Source: Apostichopus japonicus (Eukaryota; Echinodermata; Holothuroidea; Aspidochirotida; Stichopodidae). Taken from it: a DNA stretch of 64,000 nt. Under the pieces are notes generated by a model. The model saw only the letters and a list, made by a program, of their open reading frames with translations, did no database searches and was not told the DNA's origin. Shown here piece after piece: positions 21,005-33,400 of the stretch. The position numbers were made by a program, and so were the translations under genes. Numbering within the stretch: the first letter of the stretch is position 1; every line of letters begins with the position of its first letter. The stretch is from contig NC_092571.1 of NCBI RefSeq assembly GCF_037975245.1, positions 17,417,917 to 17,481,916 on the forward strand. Reading direction: 5' to 3'.

Positions 21005-21362
21005 ATTAAAGGCATTGAAGACTCGCCCCAAACCGTGTGCTGCCCTCAGAAAAAAGTTAACTTTCTTTTGCTTGCAAGTGAATGTTTTTTCTTGTCGCTA
21101 CAAAATGCAGACTAATAAAAACGTGATACCTTGTTATCTTTTATCTGGACCTAAGATGTCCATCGCTGCTATATGTACACTGTGTTGTGGGTATTGACCG
21201 TAGCTGCCTGTTTTGACTGTGCACTAGTGTCTAATTACCGACGGTAGCAATCGGTGTGTGTATTTCTGGGATCGATGGTGGTGTCTAACACTTCTGTTAC
21301 ACCTTATTCGAAACTAGGTCAGATAACCGGCATCTTTGTGCGCGAGTCTTCACTCCCTTTAA
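21005..21362 (-). mobile_element. TTAA-type MITE, copy 2, complete
   Basis: Begins TTAAAGGCATTGAAGACTCG and ends GAGTCTTCACTCCCTTTAA; both ends carry TTAA and are inverted copies. The interior is the reverse complement of copies 10,794-11,152 and 29,932-30,303. About 358 bp, no protein. Confidence 0.88.
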
Positions 21363-22188
21363 CTTATATATGTAGCGCCAGCGAGTTGAGAAATATATTA
21401 TTAAATGGAATAAGAAGGTTGAGAGCCGACGCCATTTTGTACCGGACATGACATATTGTACCCATGCGTGATATCTCTCAAAAGGATTAATACGCACGTC
21501 GCGACACAATTGCCGTACGTAGCCTATTTATGACATTTTAAATGTCGCTCTACGAGAGGACAGGAAATACATGAAAACGCGTAAACTTCCGAGACATTCA
21601 CCCCTGTATCCCAAGTGAACTTCCTCTGTCTGGTGTGTATTTTTGCGTTGCAAAATCGACATAGAAGGAGAACAAGAACTATCAACAGTGGTTTAGGTTT
21701 GGGGCCCATACACTCCAAGCTAATACAATGGTAATTATAATGTAAGTTGCTCAGCTAGTCACTGTAGCTACATCAGTCGGTTGAAAAAGGGCTAGTCCGG
21801 TTTCGAAGTCGATCTAAAATTGAACGATAAAGATGGATAAACGCCCCTCGTGGAGATATGACAAAGTTTTGTCACAACTATGATTGACATGCAAGTTTTA
21901 AATATTTAATAAATTACAATATGGTACATCGATGAAGCGTTGTAGGTGGGAGGTCGTTTCCCCTAGCCTCCGAAATTTGTCAGTGTTGTATACTTAAAAC
22001 AGGTGCCTTGTCAATACTAATTTGCCCCCCCCCCCCAGTGGTCTCAGTGCCATCATGCACTGGGAGTACTTCTTCAATTGACACTATTGTATAGGTATGT
22101 AATAGTACGTGACACTTATAAATTAAGAATATATCCTCCTCAGTTCATCAGTATTGAGATACTCTTTGAGTCCACAGAAACTAGCGGA
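21363..22188. other. Intergenic stretch
   Basis: No gene signal. A run of 13 C lies at about 22,025. Confidence 0.45.
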
Positions 22189-22380
22189 TTAAAGGAAGTG
22201 AAGACTCGCGCGCAAAGAAATAACGTCTGATGCCGGTAATATGACCTTGTTTCGAATGAGGTGTAACAGAAGTGTAAGACACCACCATCGATCCAAAAAA
22301 ATACACACACAGCTTCCACCGTCGGTAATTAGACACTAGTGTACAGTCAATACATGCAGCAACGGTCAATACCCACAAAT
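22189..22380 (+). mobile_element. TTAA-type MITE, copy 3, right half missing
   Basis: Starts TTAAAGGAAGTGAAGACTCG and follows the family through CACCATCGATCC, GTAATTAGACACTAGTGTAC and GGTCAATACCCACAA, then leaves it at about 22,380. The right terminal repeat is absent. Confidence 0.85.
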
Positions 22381-22730
22381 GTAATTCTCCATTTTCTGCC
22401 ATAAGTCAGATTTTTCGAAGTGTTGTTTGTATCTTTCGGGTTATTGATACGGAAAACTTCGGATATTGTTTTAAAGCAGAAATAGTGGTTTCACTTTATA
22501 AAGTATGAAAGTAACAGCGTTGTTATCAAAGAAATTTTCTTCTAGTTTTATTAAAGACAAAATGAAACCAAATAACGTGGAAGATTTAAATTAGCTGACT
22601 AATATATTTATTTCAAATAATTTCAAAACAATTTCAAAGTGTTCGTTATTGATTTGCATGTCATAGATGCCATTATGCATTGGAATTAAAGTGTCGGGCC
22701 TAATAGAATTTCGGTAGTTATAGTTCATAA

Positions 22731-22950
22731 CAGGCGCGGCGGAACGGAAAAATTATTGGGGGGGGGGGCTAATGTGTGGAGACTATCTAAGCGGAGCGCC
22801 ACCATCGGTTGGCGAGGAGCGTACAAGAAAATTTGGGGTTTTTTCAAACCCCCAGATGGCCGGAAACAGCACTTTCCGAGTGTTTTATGCTGCGAATACC
22901 TAGCCCTAAAATATGGGTCTCAAGCCTGCAATTTCTCAGATTACACGTAA
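22731..22950 (+). mobile_element. Fragment of CAGGCGCG / GGAGCGCCACC element
   Basis: Starts CAGGCGCGGCGGAACGG, then a G run, then the module with AAGCGGAGCGCCACCATCGG and CCCAGATGGCCGGAAA also seen at 3477. No right terminal repeat found, so it is truncated or diverged. Confidence 0.6.
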
Positions 22951-23051
22951 AAGTCTTTAAAAACATTGTAATTTGTATATTCGATGGTTTTTTAAGAGAG
23001 TAGCTATTACTCGTAGTGTACTCGCAAAGATGTTTTTGAGTGTAGTAAGGG

Positions 23052-23450
23052 CAGTGGCGGAGCTAGAGTATTGGTCAGGGAGGGCAAGAATGGTATGTAG
23101 GGGCGCTTTCGACAATATCTAAGCGGAGCGCCACCACAGGTTTGCGCGGAGCGTACAGAAAATTTTTGAGTAAAGATACTCCCTAGATTGCAGGAAATGA
23201 CCCTTTCCGGGGCCTTGCTAATTTGCAGATAAACGGAGAATAAATAGGTGTCGTCGCCATTTTGTCGGAAAATTACACCAACAGAATATGACAAATGTCA
23301 ATAGGTATATGAGAGCCCAATAAAATAGTCAAAAATCGCGAATAAGTAAAAAGTAGTGAAAAGCTGAAAAGGGCGCCAGCAGTCCAATTGAGTCCGTCAG
23401 GGGGGGGGGGCATCCGCCCCCTGACTGTATATATGGACGCTCCGCCACTA
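23052..23450. mobile_element. hAT-like MITE, CAGTGGCGGAGC family, complete
   Basis: Ends CAGTGGCGGAGC and GCTCCGCCACTA; exact 8-bp target duplication AGTAAGGG at 23044-23051 and 23451-23458. The interior holds the GGAGCGCCACC module, a G run and CATCCGCCCCCTGAC. Same family as 4656-5036. Eight-base duplication plus CAG ends is diagnostic of hAT-type integration; no transposase is encoded. Confidence 0.9.
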
Positions 23451-23819
23451 AGTAAGGGGGTGTTGGAGAACTGGCTGAAATGAGGCAAGTCATTGGCCTA
23501 AGACGAGTTGTGTTACGCTTACCGGTACTCACACTCACTGCTTCCACTTTTCACGGGGCGTGAAGACGCGGTTGGGGTGACAATGTGGTCTATAGCCAGG
23601 GGACGGGCCGAGGGTCCCCCAGCAATTACTAAAATTATTACACCTATAGAGTATACGTGTGCATCGGACAGATCGACAAGTATGCATTGAAAAATGGGCA
23701 GATGCACGTTTCGGAGCCTTGGTAAATATTGGGGGGGCTTTTCATGCATTTGCCCCCTCAACTTTTTTATTGGGGGGCTGAGCCCCCCCCCCCCCCCGCC
23801 GCCACTGGTTCATAATAAT

Positions 23820-23985
23820 ACTAATGATGATGATGATGATGATTATGATGATGATGATGATTATGATGGTGATGATGACGACGATGACGATGAAGTCGAA
23901 ATCTCGAAACGAAAAAGTCGAAATCTCTAAACGAAAAAGTCTCGAAATCTCGAAACGAAAAAGTCGAAATCTCGAAATGTCCCTT
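23820..23985 (+). repeat. (GAT)n tract followed by CGAAATCTCGAAACGAAAAAGT repeats
   Basis: 23,824-23,895 is GATGAT with interruptions; 23,895-23,985 repeats a unit of about 22-24 bases (AAATCTCGAAACGAAAAAGT). Low-complexity Asp-rich and Met-rich open frames over it are artefacts. Confidence 0.85.
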
Positions 23986-24757
23986 TACAGCCACGGTACC
24001 AAATAGTCAAATATGCCAATTGCCACCACTGTGTAGATCAGTGATTGCCACACCTGGGGAATTTTGTTGTATTGCGCAATCTTGGTTTGAAACTAGGCTT
24101 GACACTGACTTTGCAATCAAACGGAATTCACTTCTTTTAGAAGCACGCTCCCACTGACATCGAATGTTTAACTCTCACGATCAACCACCGGCAAAAGATT
24201 CACAGTTACAGGTAACGTCAGGCTTCCAGAACGTTGGGCTTGTCAGGTAAGGTGTTACTAGTTAGCCCTCGTTAGGCTGAAATAAGTGTTAGTACTGTTA
24301 TATGTTTTCCCTGTGTACTGTGATACGCAAGGAAAGCGCTTGGCCTGCATATTAGAACCTATGCATAGGCTAGATGTACACCGAATAGAAGGCATCTGTT
24401 TTAGTTAAACTTTGTGTGACCGTAGCCTAACATGATTAATACATGCGCTAGCCATCAATTATGCAGCATTGTTACGAACGCAGGGTTCAGCGGCTGGGTC
24501 GCAGTGTTTTACCCAAAGATGTAAAATCTTCAAATTGCTTAAACTTCAAGTAAAAGGTTTGCTGTATAGACCTATCAATCATGGAAACTTTCTTGAGATT
24601 ACAATATCGACTTACCTTGGTCGTAAAATAACCTCGCTTACCAATTAGTCTGCAAATATTTTTCCTTGTATGAGGGTCTTTGTGTGAATGCTGCATGATT
24701 AACTAAACTGAAGACATGAACTCATTTCTACGCAGTGTTAACACAATGAGCCTAATG

Positions 24758-25218
24758 CTTTCTGGTCACTTCGCCCAACAACCATTTCACCCAACCAGTC
24801 TGGTCATTTCGCCCAACCAGCCTGGTCATTTCGCCCAACTATCATGGTCATTTCGCCCAACCTTGTGTTGGTCATTTTGCCCAACCATTTTTTTACTCAT
24901 ATTCAGTCAGAATTATATTATTTTTTCTATTTCACTAGTTCAATTTGATTTATTTTGGGTTATATTACTTCGTGGTTGGTAAATAAAGTGAGGTCCGCTC
25001 GATATCGATCAGAGTCTGAGCAGTTATTTTGGGTATAATGGGAGGATTACACTACTTAAGGCGGTTACATATACAATGGAAGTTATTATACAAACAAAGG
25101 GGAAATCAATATTTAATCAAGGTTGGCTGAAATGACCAGGCTGGTTGGGCGAAATGGCAAGGTTGGGCAAAATGGCAGTTGGGCGAAATGGCAAGGTTGG
25201 GCGAAGTGACTAGCTTCC
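24758..25218. mobile_element. Foldback element made of TTCGCCCAAC repeats
   Basis: The left arm has tandem GGTCATTTCGCCCAACCA-like units (24,768-24,890); the right arm (25,125-25,210) has the inverted units GGTTGGGCGAAATGGC. Direct flanks AGCCTAATG occur at 24749-24757 and 25219-25227. Such arms can pair into a long hairpin. No protein; the mobilising enzyme is unknown, but an 8-9 bp duplication fits hAT or Mutator-like transposases. Confidence 0.8.
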
Positions 25219-25227
25219 AGCCTAATG

Positions 25228-28014
25228 GGTTTAAGAAAGCTATGCCGGATTGCCGGCTAATTTTGTACAGTCTGAGGACGATTTACGACCCTTGAGTTCG
25301 ACTACAATCACAAAACTTTCCTAGCTATAGAGTGCTATAATTGGAGCCAATAAAGCAGATCTCTAAGTGTTCAGGGCTGATGCAAACTTTTTGTTATTGA
25401 GAAATAAAACCCAAGTACACACACTCACAACTAAGCCTATGCAAAACATACTGTAACATATAAACACACTGTTGAATGAATGTATCTTTCTTTTCTTTTA
25501 AAAAAACAACACAACTTCTTCTCAAAAGAACCAACATTTCTTCCAATCATACGATGAATTGGTTTGAAGACAAATAATCCTAACAATCAACGGAAAGGTA
25601 CAGAGTTAACAAAAATTCCACTACGGAGATTTTCATGCTAAAAATAGTCATATGATGCTTAAAATTCCAAATTTCCCATGATCTGATTGGCAAATAGTCA
25701 CTAATTCGCATCATCTGGAAATATTCTTGCATCTGTAGCGCCCTTTATACTACACAAAAGCATGTTGTTTTTAATGAAGCGAACCGCGGAATGGTGGGGG
25801 AAATTACCGGATTTAGGGTCCTACGCTTCGAACTCATAAGTTGAGTGTTCTTGCGTTGAAACAACGGTTGACGATTTATTGCAAAACTCTACAAAATGAT
25901 AATATACATATGAACAAATGGCTTAATGAACTTAAATGGCTTAACAGACTCTTTACTATCCTATTAAAATCTATCCTAACTCGGGAAAAAACCTATACTC
26001 AATCCATGAAAATATGCACAGAACCTATGCTCAATCTATGAAATACTACAAAATATTCATACAACATGAATACAAATACAATTAAAGGATCAATACCTGC
26101 AATACGACATAGCACTCGTACAATAATAAAAATGTATGAAGTGTATAAAGAACAATGCAAAATGAACATTATGATATAATCTGCATATGAATAATACAAA
26201 ATGTTTGCCAACAGGCGAGGACTTTTAACACCTTCATAATGGTCAGGGCAACACATGCCAGCTGCAACACATTATAGGCCTTTTCACCGTACTGTTCCTA
26301 GACAGCAGGAATTTACACCTCCTGAACCCACAAACTCTCAAGAAACTTGTCACTCTATAGCTATCCAGAACGGCTAAGATTAAAGGACAAGCTCTGAGAC
26401 AACTCTATAGTAACAACAGTAACAAAAATGTTCAAGATACAAAATACAAATATGGTATAAGCTCTTTACACTGCGAGCAGTACAATACTGAAATACAGGT
26501 ACAATAATTAATACACTTCACTGTCAATACAATATATATACAATACACGTAACTGTGAATAACTTTCTGTAACTTAAACCCAACCTAACCGGTACTGTCA
26601 CTCTACAGTATAAAAGTACGCAATATTACACACGTGCTTAACAATAAACAAGACACGTTATAAACCCATAGAACCAAGGTCCAAAAATACAACCTAACAT
26701 ATGTACTCTGTACGGTAAAGTACAACCTAGCCAAACACTTAAAAACTGATTCTCTTAATTAACAATAAGGGTACGTACGGCATTAAACAATAATAATATT
26801 TACGACTTAAACTCTTACTATACTGAAGTCAACTCGCTCGCGATAAAGAAGAAGAAGAGGACTCTACGCTCGTGGTAAAGGAGATCGCGGACATCAAGAC
26901 TCCATCAACTCTAGCCAGCTCGCTATGGTATACAGTACATCCGCCATCTTGGAAAACAGTGGCTTCGAGCCAGAAGCCGAACCATCCAAAACCTGAGGCA
27001 TCCTGCCTCTTAAAAGGGGGACATCTCCTCACAGACTCCAGACAGTACAGATATATAGTAAATCTGGGCTATATTCGACCCAAGAATAATGAAATATGAC
27101 AAAACAATAAGGGGTTTACGAGGCGAACCCCGGAGCTCTGCAGGGACGATGTTCTCCATACAACAACGTATCCAGAACTAAAGAAATACACATGTGCAAA
27201 CAACTAACGCTACAATACAGTATATTACGTAATACATGTAAATATTCAAAAGGGTGCATACAACAAAATTTCACTTCACTACATTAACAACTAGTTGTAT
27301 CATTACTTTCCCCTTGTGTAGAGGTAGCGATGTTTGTGCTATATAGGCTTTATTATATGTGTGCACTCAAGTATCAAAACACATTTCGACAAAAAACGAT
27401 CATGGTACGAAGTTATAGTTGAATTTTTTCAAAGAATATATATCATGTAATGTTATGAGTAGTGAGTGTTGAGACAATGTATCAATTTTGTGGGAAAGTG
27501 ACATCTCTGATACTGAGAGTTCTCATCTCACAGTATGTTTGTTCTCTTCGCATTAAGTGTTGCAAAAGTAAAACATACCTTCAAGTTCATACCACAATAA
27601 TTTCTTCGTTGCAAACTTTTTCGTGGTTCAGTTAATTGTTTTGTGCAACGTTCATACATCGTCGTCAAAAGTAGCTATTGAAGCTTGAGTTTTGAATTGA
27701 CATTTTTAATTAGATGTTATTAACATACGTTCTGTAGTGGGAAAGGGGCCAAAACTGGCAGGGACTTGCTCAAAGTGATGTGAGAAAAGAGACTGAATAA
27801 TACATGGATAAAATTGCATTTGGGCCTAGCCTATAGCCTATTTTCCTTCTCCTTAGATGGAAATATTTCTGTGGCATACCCACTGTCATTAGTAGTTTTT
27901 TTCGTACTGTAAAATTTATAGGAGTAATTGATGAGCATTTACCATCATAAGTTAAAGAACTCATAAAGTTTTCATAATGCCTGTTTCATTTTCCCAGATT
28001 CATTTTCACCTCAG
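25228..28014. other. Intergenic stretch between genes A and B
   Basis: Plus strand is A-rich at 25,840-27,300, with many short ATACAA motifs. A less AT-rich patch at 26,820-27,150 (region containing GAAGAAGAAGAGGACTC) was inspected for LTR ends and for coding, without a firm result. No convincing exon. Confidence 0.4.
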
Positions 28015-28035
28015 TGTTAGACAAACTTTGAGAAA

Positions 28036-28062
28036 ATGGCAGGAAGTTACAAAGTTTCAAAG
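28036..28062 (+). CDS. Gene B coding exon 1 (start codon)
   Basis: Encodes MAGSYKVSK; donor GTAATC; phase 0. AAAATGG start context. An acceptor-like TTTTCACCTCAG ends at 28014, as in gene A, so an untranslated exon may lie upstream. Confidence 0.75.
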
Positions 28063-30450
28063 GTAATCTGAATGTTTTGTTTTCATTTGCATGCAAATTA
28101 TGCTTATGTATGTATTGCCTATTTTTTACCATAAAGGTTTTGTTTCAAGAGGTTCAGGTCCGAAATTTATGAGTTGGTTCACAAGTATATAACCCCCCAC
28201 CCCCCTCTCCCCCTCAAACATTGTTTAACGTATATAATTATATGTACATTGCTGCCACATTGCCACTATCTAGAACAATTTAGATAATAGTGTTAAAAAA
28301 GGCTCATGCTTTACTCTCCTTTTGATTCCAACTTCAATCTCAGTTCCTTAGCGATTTTTATCACCATTTGTAGTTATAACCTGAACGGTTTCTGTCATAT
28401 TGTTTTCTATGTAGTTCTTTCTTCCAATTATTACTTTTGCTTTGTAAAGAAGGAATTGCTCGTAAAAGCTTTGCTACTCCAGTCCTCATCCACATCCTTG
28501 TCCTTATGTCTTAATATTACCAGTTATAAATTTTTGGGGGAAAAAAATCAAAGTTATAATTGCTATCTTAGAATATATTTTCATCTCTGCTGTATGAATA
28601 AACTTACAATCATTTCTGATTTTATAATTGGTTATTAGTGGTCAATTATAGTTCTTGCTGTCAGTTGTTCTGATGTTTTAATAATTGCACTATCTTCCTC
28701 CTTTTGGGTGGTAAATTAACCGATACAAGTTTGATTGAAAATGTTATACGATTGATCAAAAAAGCACTCTGTGATAGGTTTGAGTATTAGTAAGCATCGC
28801 CCTACACATTAGTATTAACCACATCTGAATGAGTGGAAGATTTTAAATATTATTACTTTTATGTTATTGCTTCATGGAATTTGACAATAATCAAGCTATT
28901 GAACTATTAATGGTGGAATTTTAGTATTGAATAACATCAAAATATTTAAAAGAAAAAATGCTTCCAGGCTTTTGCAGGTGTGTGATGTGTCCTACAATTG
29001 ACCATGGTCAAAGGTCATTGGCGGTCAACATAGTTCAACTTTGAAAACCTTGGAACCACAAAGCAAAGCTTGGATAATCTTCATACTTGACATGTTGTTG
29101 CATGGTGTTGCTATCCACAATAGTTCAATACATAAATACATAAACATTTGTGTGCATTGTTACATTAAATGTTGTGTAGAATTCGTGAGTGGTTATGTTA
29201 TACCACTAACTATTTTCATACATTTTGTACTTGTTTTTTCTCCTCAGGACCTGAAATGTAGCTTGCTATGTTTATATTTAGTAGGCCTTTTTTTCTTTAC
29301 CATGGCCCAAGTGGTCGAAGATGAAGACCATGAAGCCCATTGTCCAGTTTGCAGCGTAGAAGAGGTTAGTGTGTTCTGTACTTACAATATATAGATATAT
29401 AGATCTTATAAAAACATGCTGTTCCATTGCATTGCAACTCATAGTTTCACGCACACATTTCCTTTCGGGGGTGTCAGGGGGCTTCTTTGAATGGTTACCA
29501 TGACAACATTAGGATACAACTTTGCCACGCTAGTTGAGGGCGTTGTAGCTTACATAATGGCGTCAATGATACCCCCCTTGAGAGTTGAGACAGCTGTATA
29601 TATCAGTCTGGCTAGTGGAAGCTCAAGACAAGGTACAACAACCACACCAAACCATTCGAGCTTTACCAAATAGAAACTGAGTTCTCAAACATATCTGGGA
29701 CTTAAAAAGTTTCTTGGGAAATCCTAAAGCACTCTGATACACATGTGCGCAACTCCGACCAGTGTAATCTCTGTGTGGAAGTAAAGTTCTTCATATTAAG
29801 AAATAGAGCTGAGAAAAGCTACAATACAATCAACAAGCATAGCAAAGTTGTATCCAAATGTTGTCTTGGCAACCGTTCAAAGAAACCCCCTGACAGCCCC
29901 GAAAGGAAAAAGTCTTCCTTGCAAGATTCGGTTAAAGGCATTGAAGACTCGCGCACAAAGAAACGTCTCATGCCCGTAATCTGACCTAGTTTCGATTCTT
30001 CAAATGAGGTGTAACAGAAGTGATAGACACCACCATCGATCCCAGAAAATACACACAGAGCTTGCTACCATCGGTAATTAGACACTAGTGCACAGTCATG
30101 ACACGCAGCTACGGTAATACCCACAACACAGTGTACATATAGCAGCGATGGACATCTCAGGTCTAGATAAAAGATAACAAGGTATCACTTTTCATTACTG
30201 TCTGCATTTTGTAGCGGCATGAAAAAACTCCATTTGCAAGCAACGGAATGTTAACTTTTTCAGATAGCGGCATGGGGTTTGGGGTGAGTCTTCAATGCCT
30301 TAAATTGATGGTCGCTGCAGTGAAAAGAACTCAATGTGTGCGTGAAACTCTGAGTTGCAACGCCATGGAATAGCGTGTTACATATATCTATACAGCTCTG
30401 CACCAGTTTTATTGAGCACTATACTGCTCTTACTGAACTTGATATACTAT

Positions 30451-30491
<41 letters not shown>

Positions 30492-33400
30492 TATATGTGT
30501 AATCCTCCCAAAGAGTTATTGCTATGGTTGTTATCTGTCTTTGCTATCACATACTGATATACTGTACATTTTTTGACTCCATTGATTTCCCCAGAATAAA
30601 CACTGCTTTACAAGTGACGTGGATAAATCTTGCACTGAAGGAAACTATAGAAGAGAACAGTGTGATAATTCGTAAGACACATTTTTTTTATTATACTTTT
30701 TTTAATTAAAATTTTTCTCAACTCATTTTCTGAAAATCTTGTATACTTAATGGCAGTTGCTCTGCTCTGCTATGTAACTTTTCCAGCTCTGTTAACAACT
30801 ACTGTGTACTTTGTCAATCACAGGCTGTTGTATGACTAGCTTCATGCTTTCTGACTGTTATGTCAGAAAGAAAATCAAAAGGAAAATATAGCAACGCAAA
30901 TCATTTCGCTGTTAGTGTGCAACTATGTATGACATCATAACTCTCTGCCTCTAGTTCAGGTACAGTACAAACCGTAAACAATTTCAATCATCAATATCAC
31001 AAGTTGTTAAAAGGATAGCCAGGTGAAAGTTCACTTTTGGCCGATGCGAGGAGCGTACTCCGAGCATCCTGGTGAAATTCCCGTTCAAATCCTGTGTGTT
31101 GTTTTGGAGATAACATTTGAAGTTGACATGTTTTTTGCCAAACGTGAACTTGAAGCAAACAGGTGTGATGTCATAGAATCACTCACTTTGACAGATTTGT
31201 TTATTGTTTTTTTCCCCCTTGGAAACATACATCCAAGTTTTATTCTCCAAAATTGCGATGCATTAACATATGAATACACTACAGTCATTTTGGTATTTAT
31301 TAATAACTTCACATCCCTTAACACAAAGTTGGAACCCTGTCCAATCCAAGGTAAAAATTATTACAAATATACAATTTTAATTGCATACAAATTTCACCGT
31401 GATGCTTTAACAGTGTATATATTGTTCTTTCATTAGCCATAAAGTAACATTTCCACTGGACTCTCCTTTTACAGCTTGAAATGTAGAAAGTAATCTCTCA
31501 GCCACTTTGATTTCTGGTCACAGATACCATACAGTTTTTGTTTCTTTTATTTTGTAGTGAAAGTTGCTGTGATTTTTGTGAAGAGAACACTTATCAGCCA
31601 AAATTCAACAACTGCAAATGTTGCATACTATGCACAAATTGCACTGAACTGGGAAGAGAGGTTCGTTTGCAGCATATATTTGCAAATTTTTTATGTATAT
31701 CTTGTTAATTGTAAATATACCAAATACTCTGTTTTGTATTACATTATTACATATTACAATATGATATCTCATAATTACGTCATGCTAAATACAATGCTAC
31801 TGTTAATATGTCAGTATCCTACAACAGCGCTTCCCGAGGCATGGGTCGCCAATCTCTAATGTTGGGTCAGATTAAATTTAACAGGATGGGTGAACATTAT
31901 TTCTGATGGAATCTGACAGTAAACATCCTTGCTCTCAAAGGGTGTCCCTAGGTTTTGATAAATGTGTGTGTTCTGTTTTTAATTTACTTTCAGTCTATGT
32001 GCAATCAATTGCAATCAAATCAGTCAATGTGCAATCAACTGCAGTCAAATCAGACACATGCAATCAACCCCAATCAAATCAGTAAATGTGCAATCAATTG
32101 CAGTCAAATAAGTCAATGTGCAATCAATAGCAGTCAAATCAGTCAAGGTGTAATCAATTGCAGTCAAATCAGTCGATGTGCAATTAATTGCAATCAAATC
32201 AGTCAACGTGCAATCAATTGCAATCAAATCAGTCAATGTGCAATCAATTGCAGTCAGATCAGTCAATGGGCAATTTTATCATCAATCACATGGAGGTATA
32301 TTATGGGGAAATATCAGGCTCTACTTATTTATGGGTTGCATCTTGCCAAGGAAAAAAGTTTGGAAAGCGAGATCATGTAATGCACTGTTACAAATTATTA
32401 TATACTCGTTATATGACTCTGCACTGGACGAGGATAGTAAGTGTTGGTCTAAGGCATGGGTGCAACATTTAATTCCCTGCTTATTGCATTCTCTGAATAT
32501 TAATTGAAAAGAGGAGAGTTGTTGAAACCTGTCCCTTTTCTGGGATGGTCATGCAGATTGGATTTCAAGTGATCTACTATACATGGTTTTCCACCTCTAA
32601 TGTTCACTAAAATGAGCCAAGGGCCTTCCTCACATTGAGAATGCAAGGGGGATCAGGACTTTATTTTCCCTGTGAGAGGTAAGAAAAGCTGACCTCCGAT
32701 GCGTCCACCCGGAGAGCGAGTGGTGAACCAGCGTCGAAATTCTAGAGCCTTAATACAATCTGACCGAGATGATCATGATGATTGTGTACAAATCAGCGAG
32801 CTAGTTATAGTAGTGCACGTTGTACCAGTCATTACACTGTGTTTGATGCGGAAGTGATGAGGGCAAGTAAAAGGATCTATCTCGGCCCGTACACCTTTGA
32901 ATGCCCTGGCCCAGTATGGATCCTCCCGGAAAGGGAAACCTCGATGGTCCTATGAACATTCAGACTAAGAAGTTGATGACAAGTGTGTTTGTTATTTGCC
33001 CTGTCCTGCATTCTCCAATGTGAACAAGGATTCATAGCTTCAATAGGGTGAGATAGTTAACGATCATACATGACATGACATGTGGTTGTGAAGTTATTTT
33101 TCAGTTTGAAAATTATCGTTTTAAACTTTTTCTCTACGCTCCACAGGAGTTGCAGTCCTGTAACATCACCCACGATGCTAAGTGTGGAAATACTTCTGCT
33201 TCTGTGGCACCAGTTGAAGAAGGTAATGCACAGTAAATCAGAATTTTGACATCGCTTGGATGAGATAAGTAATACAGTGTCTTGGAATAATTTAAAAAAC
33301 AATTTTTTGGGGGAAATTTGGAGAATGACTCTTTTGGCTCATACTTTAGTTTATTTCAGTATTTCCAGTTTCCATTTGTTTCAAAGGTAATTGATTTTAT

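Noticed and set aside
25736-27250. Possible solo LTR starting TGTAGCGCC
   Set aside because: No matching end, no convincing target duplication and no primer-binding or polypurine site found.
28306-28638. 110-codon frame in gene B intron 1
   Set aside because: AT-rich, no domain, no splice compatibility with neighbouring exons.
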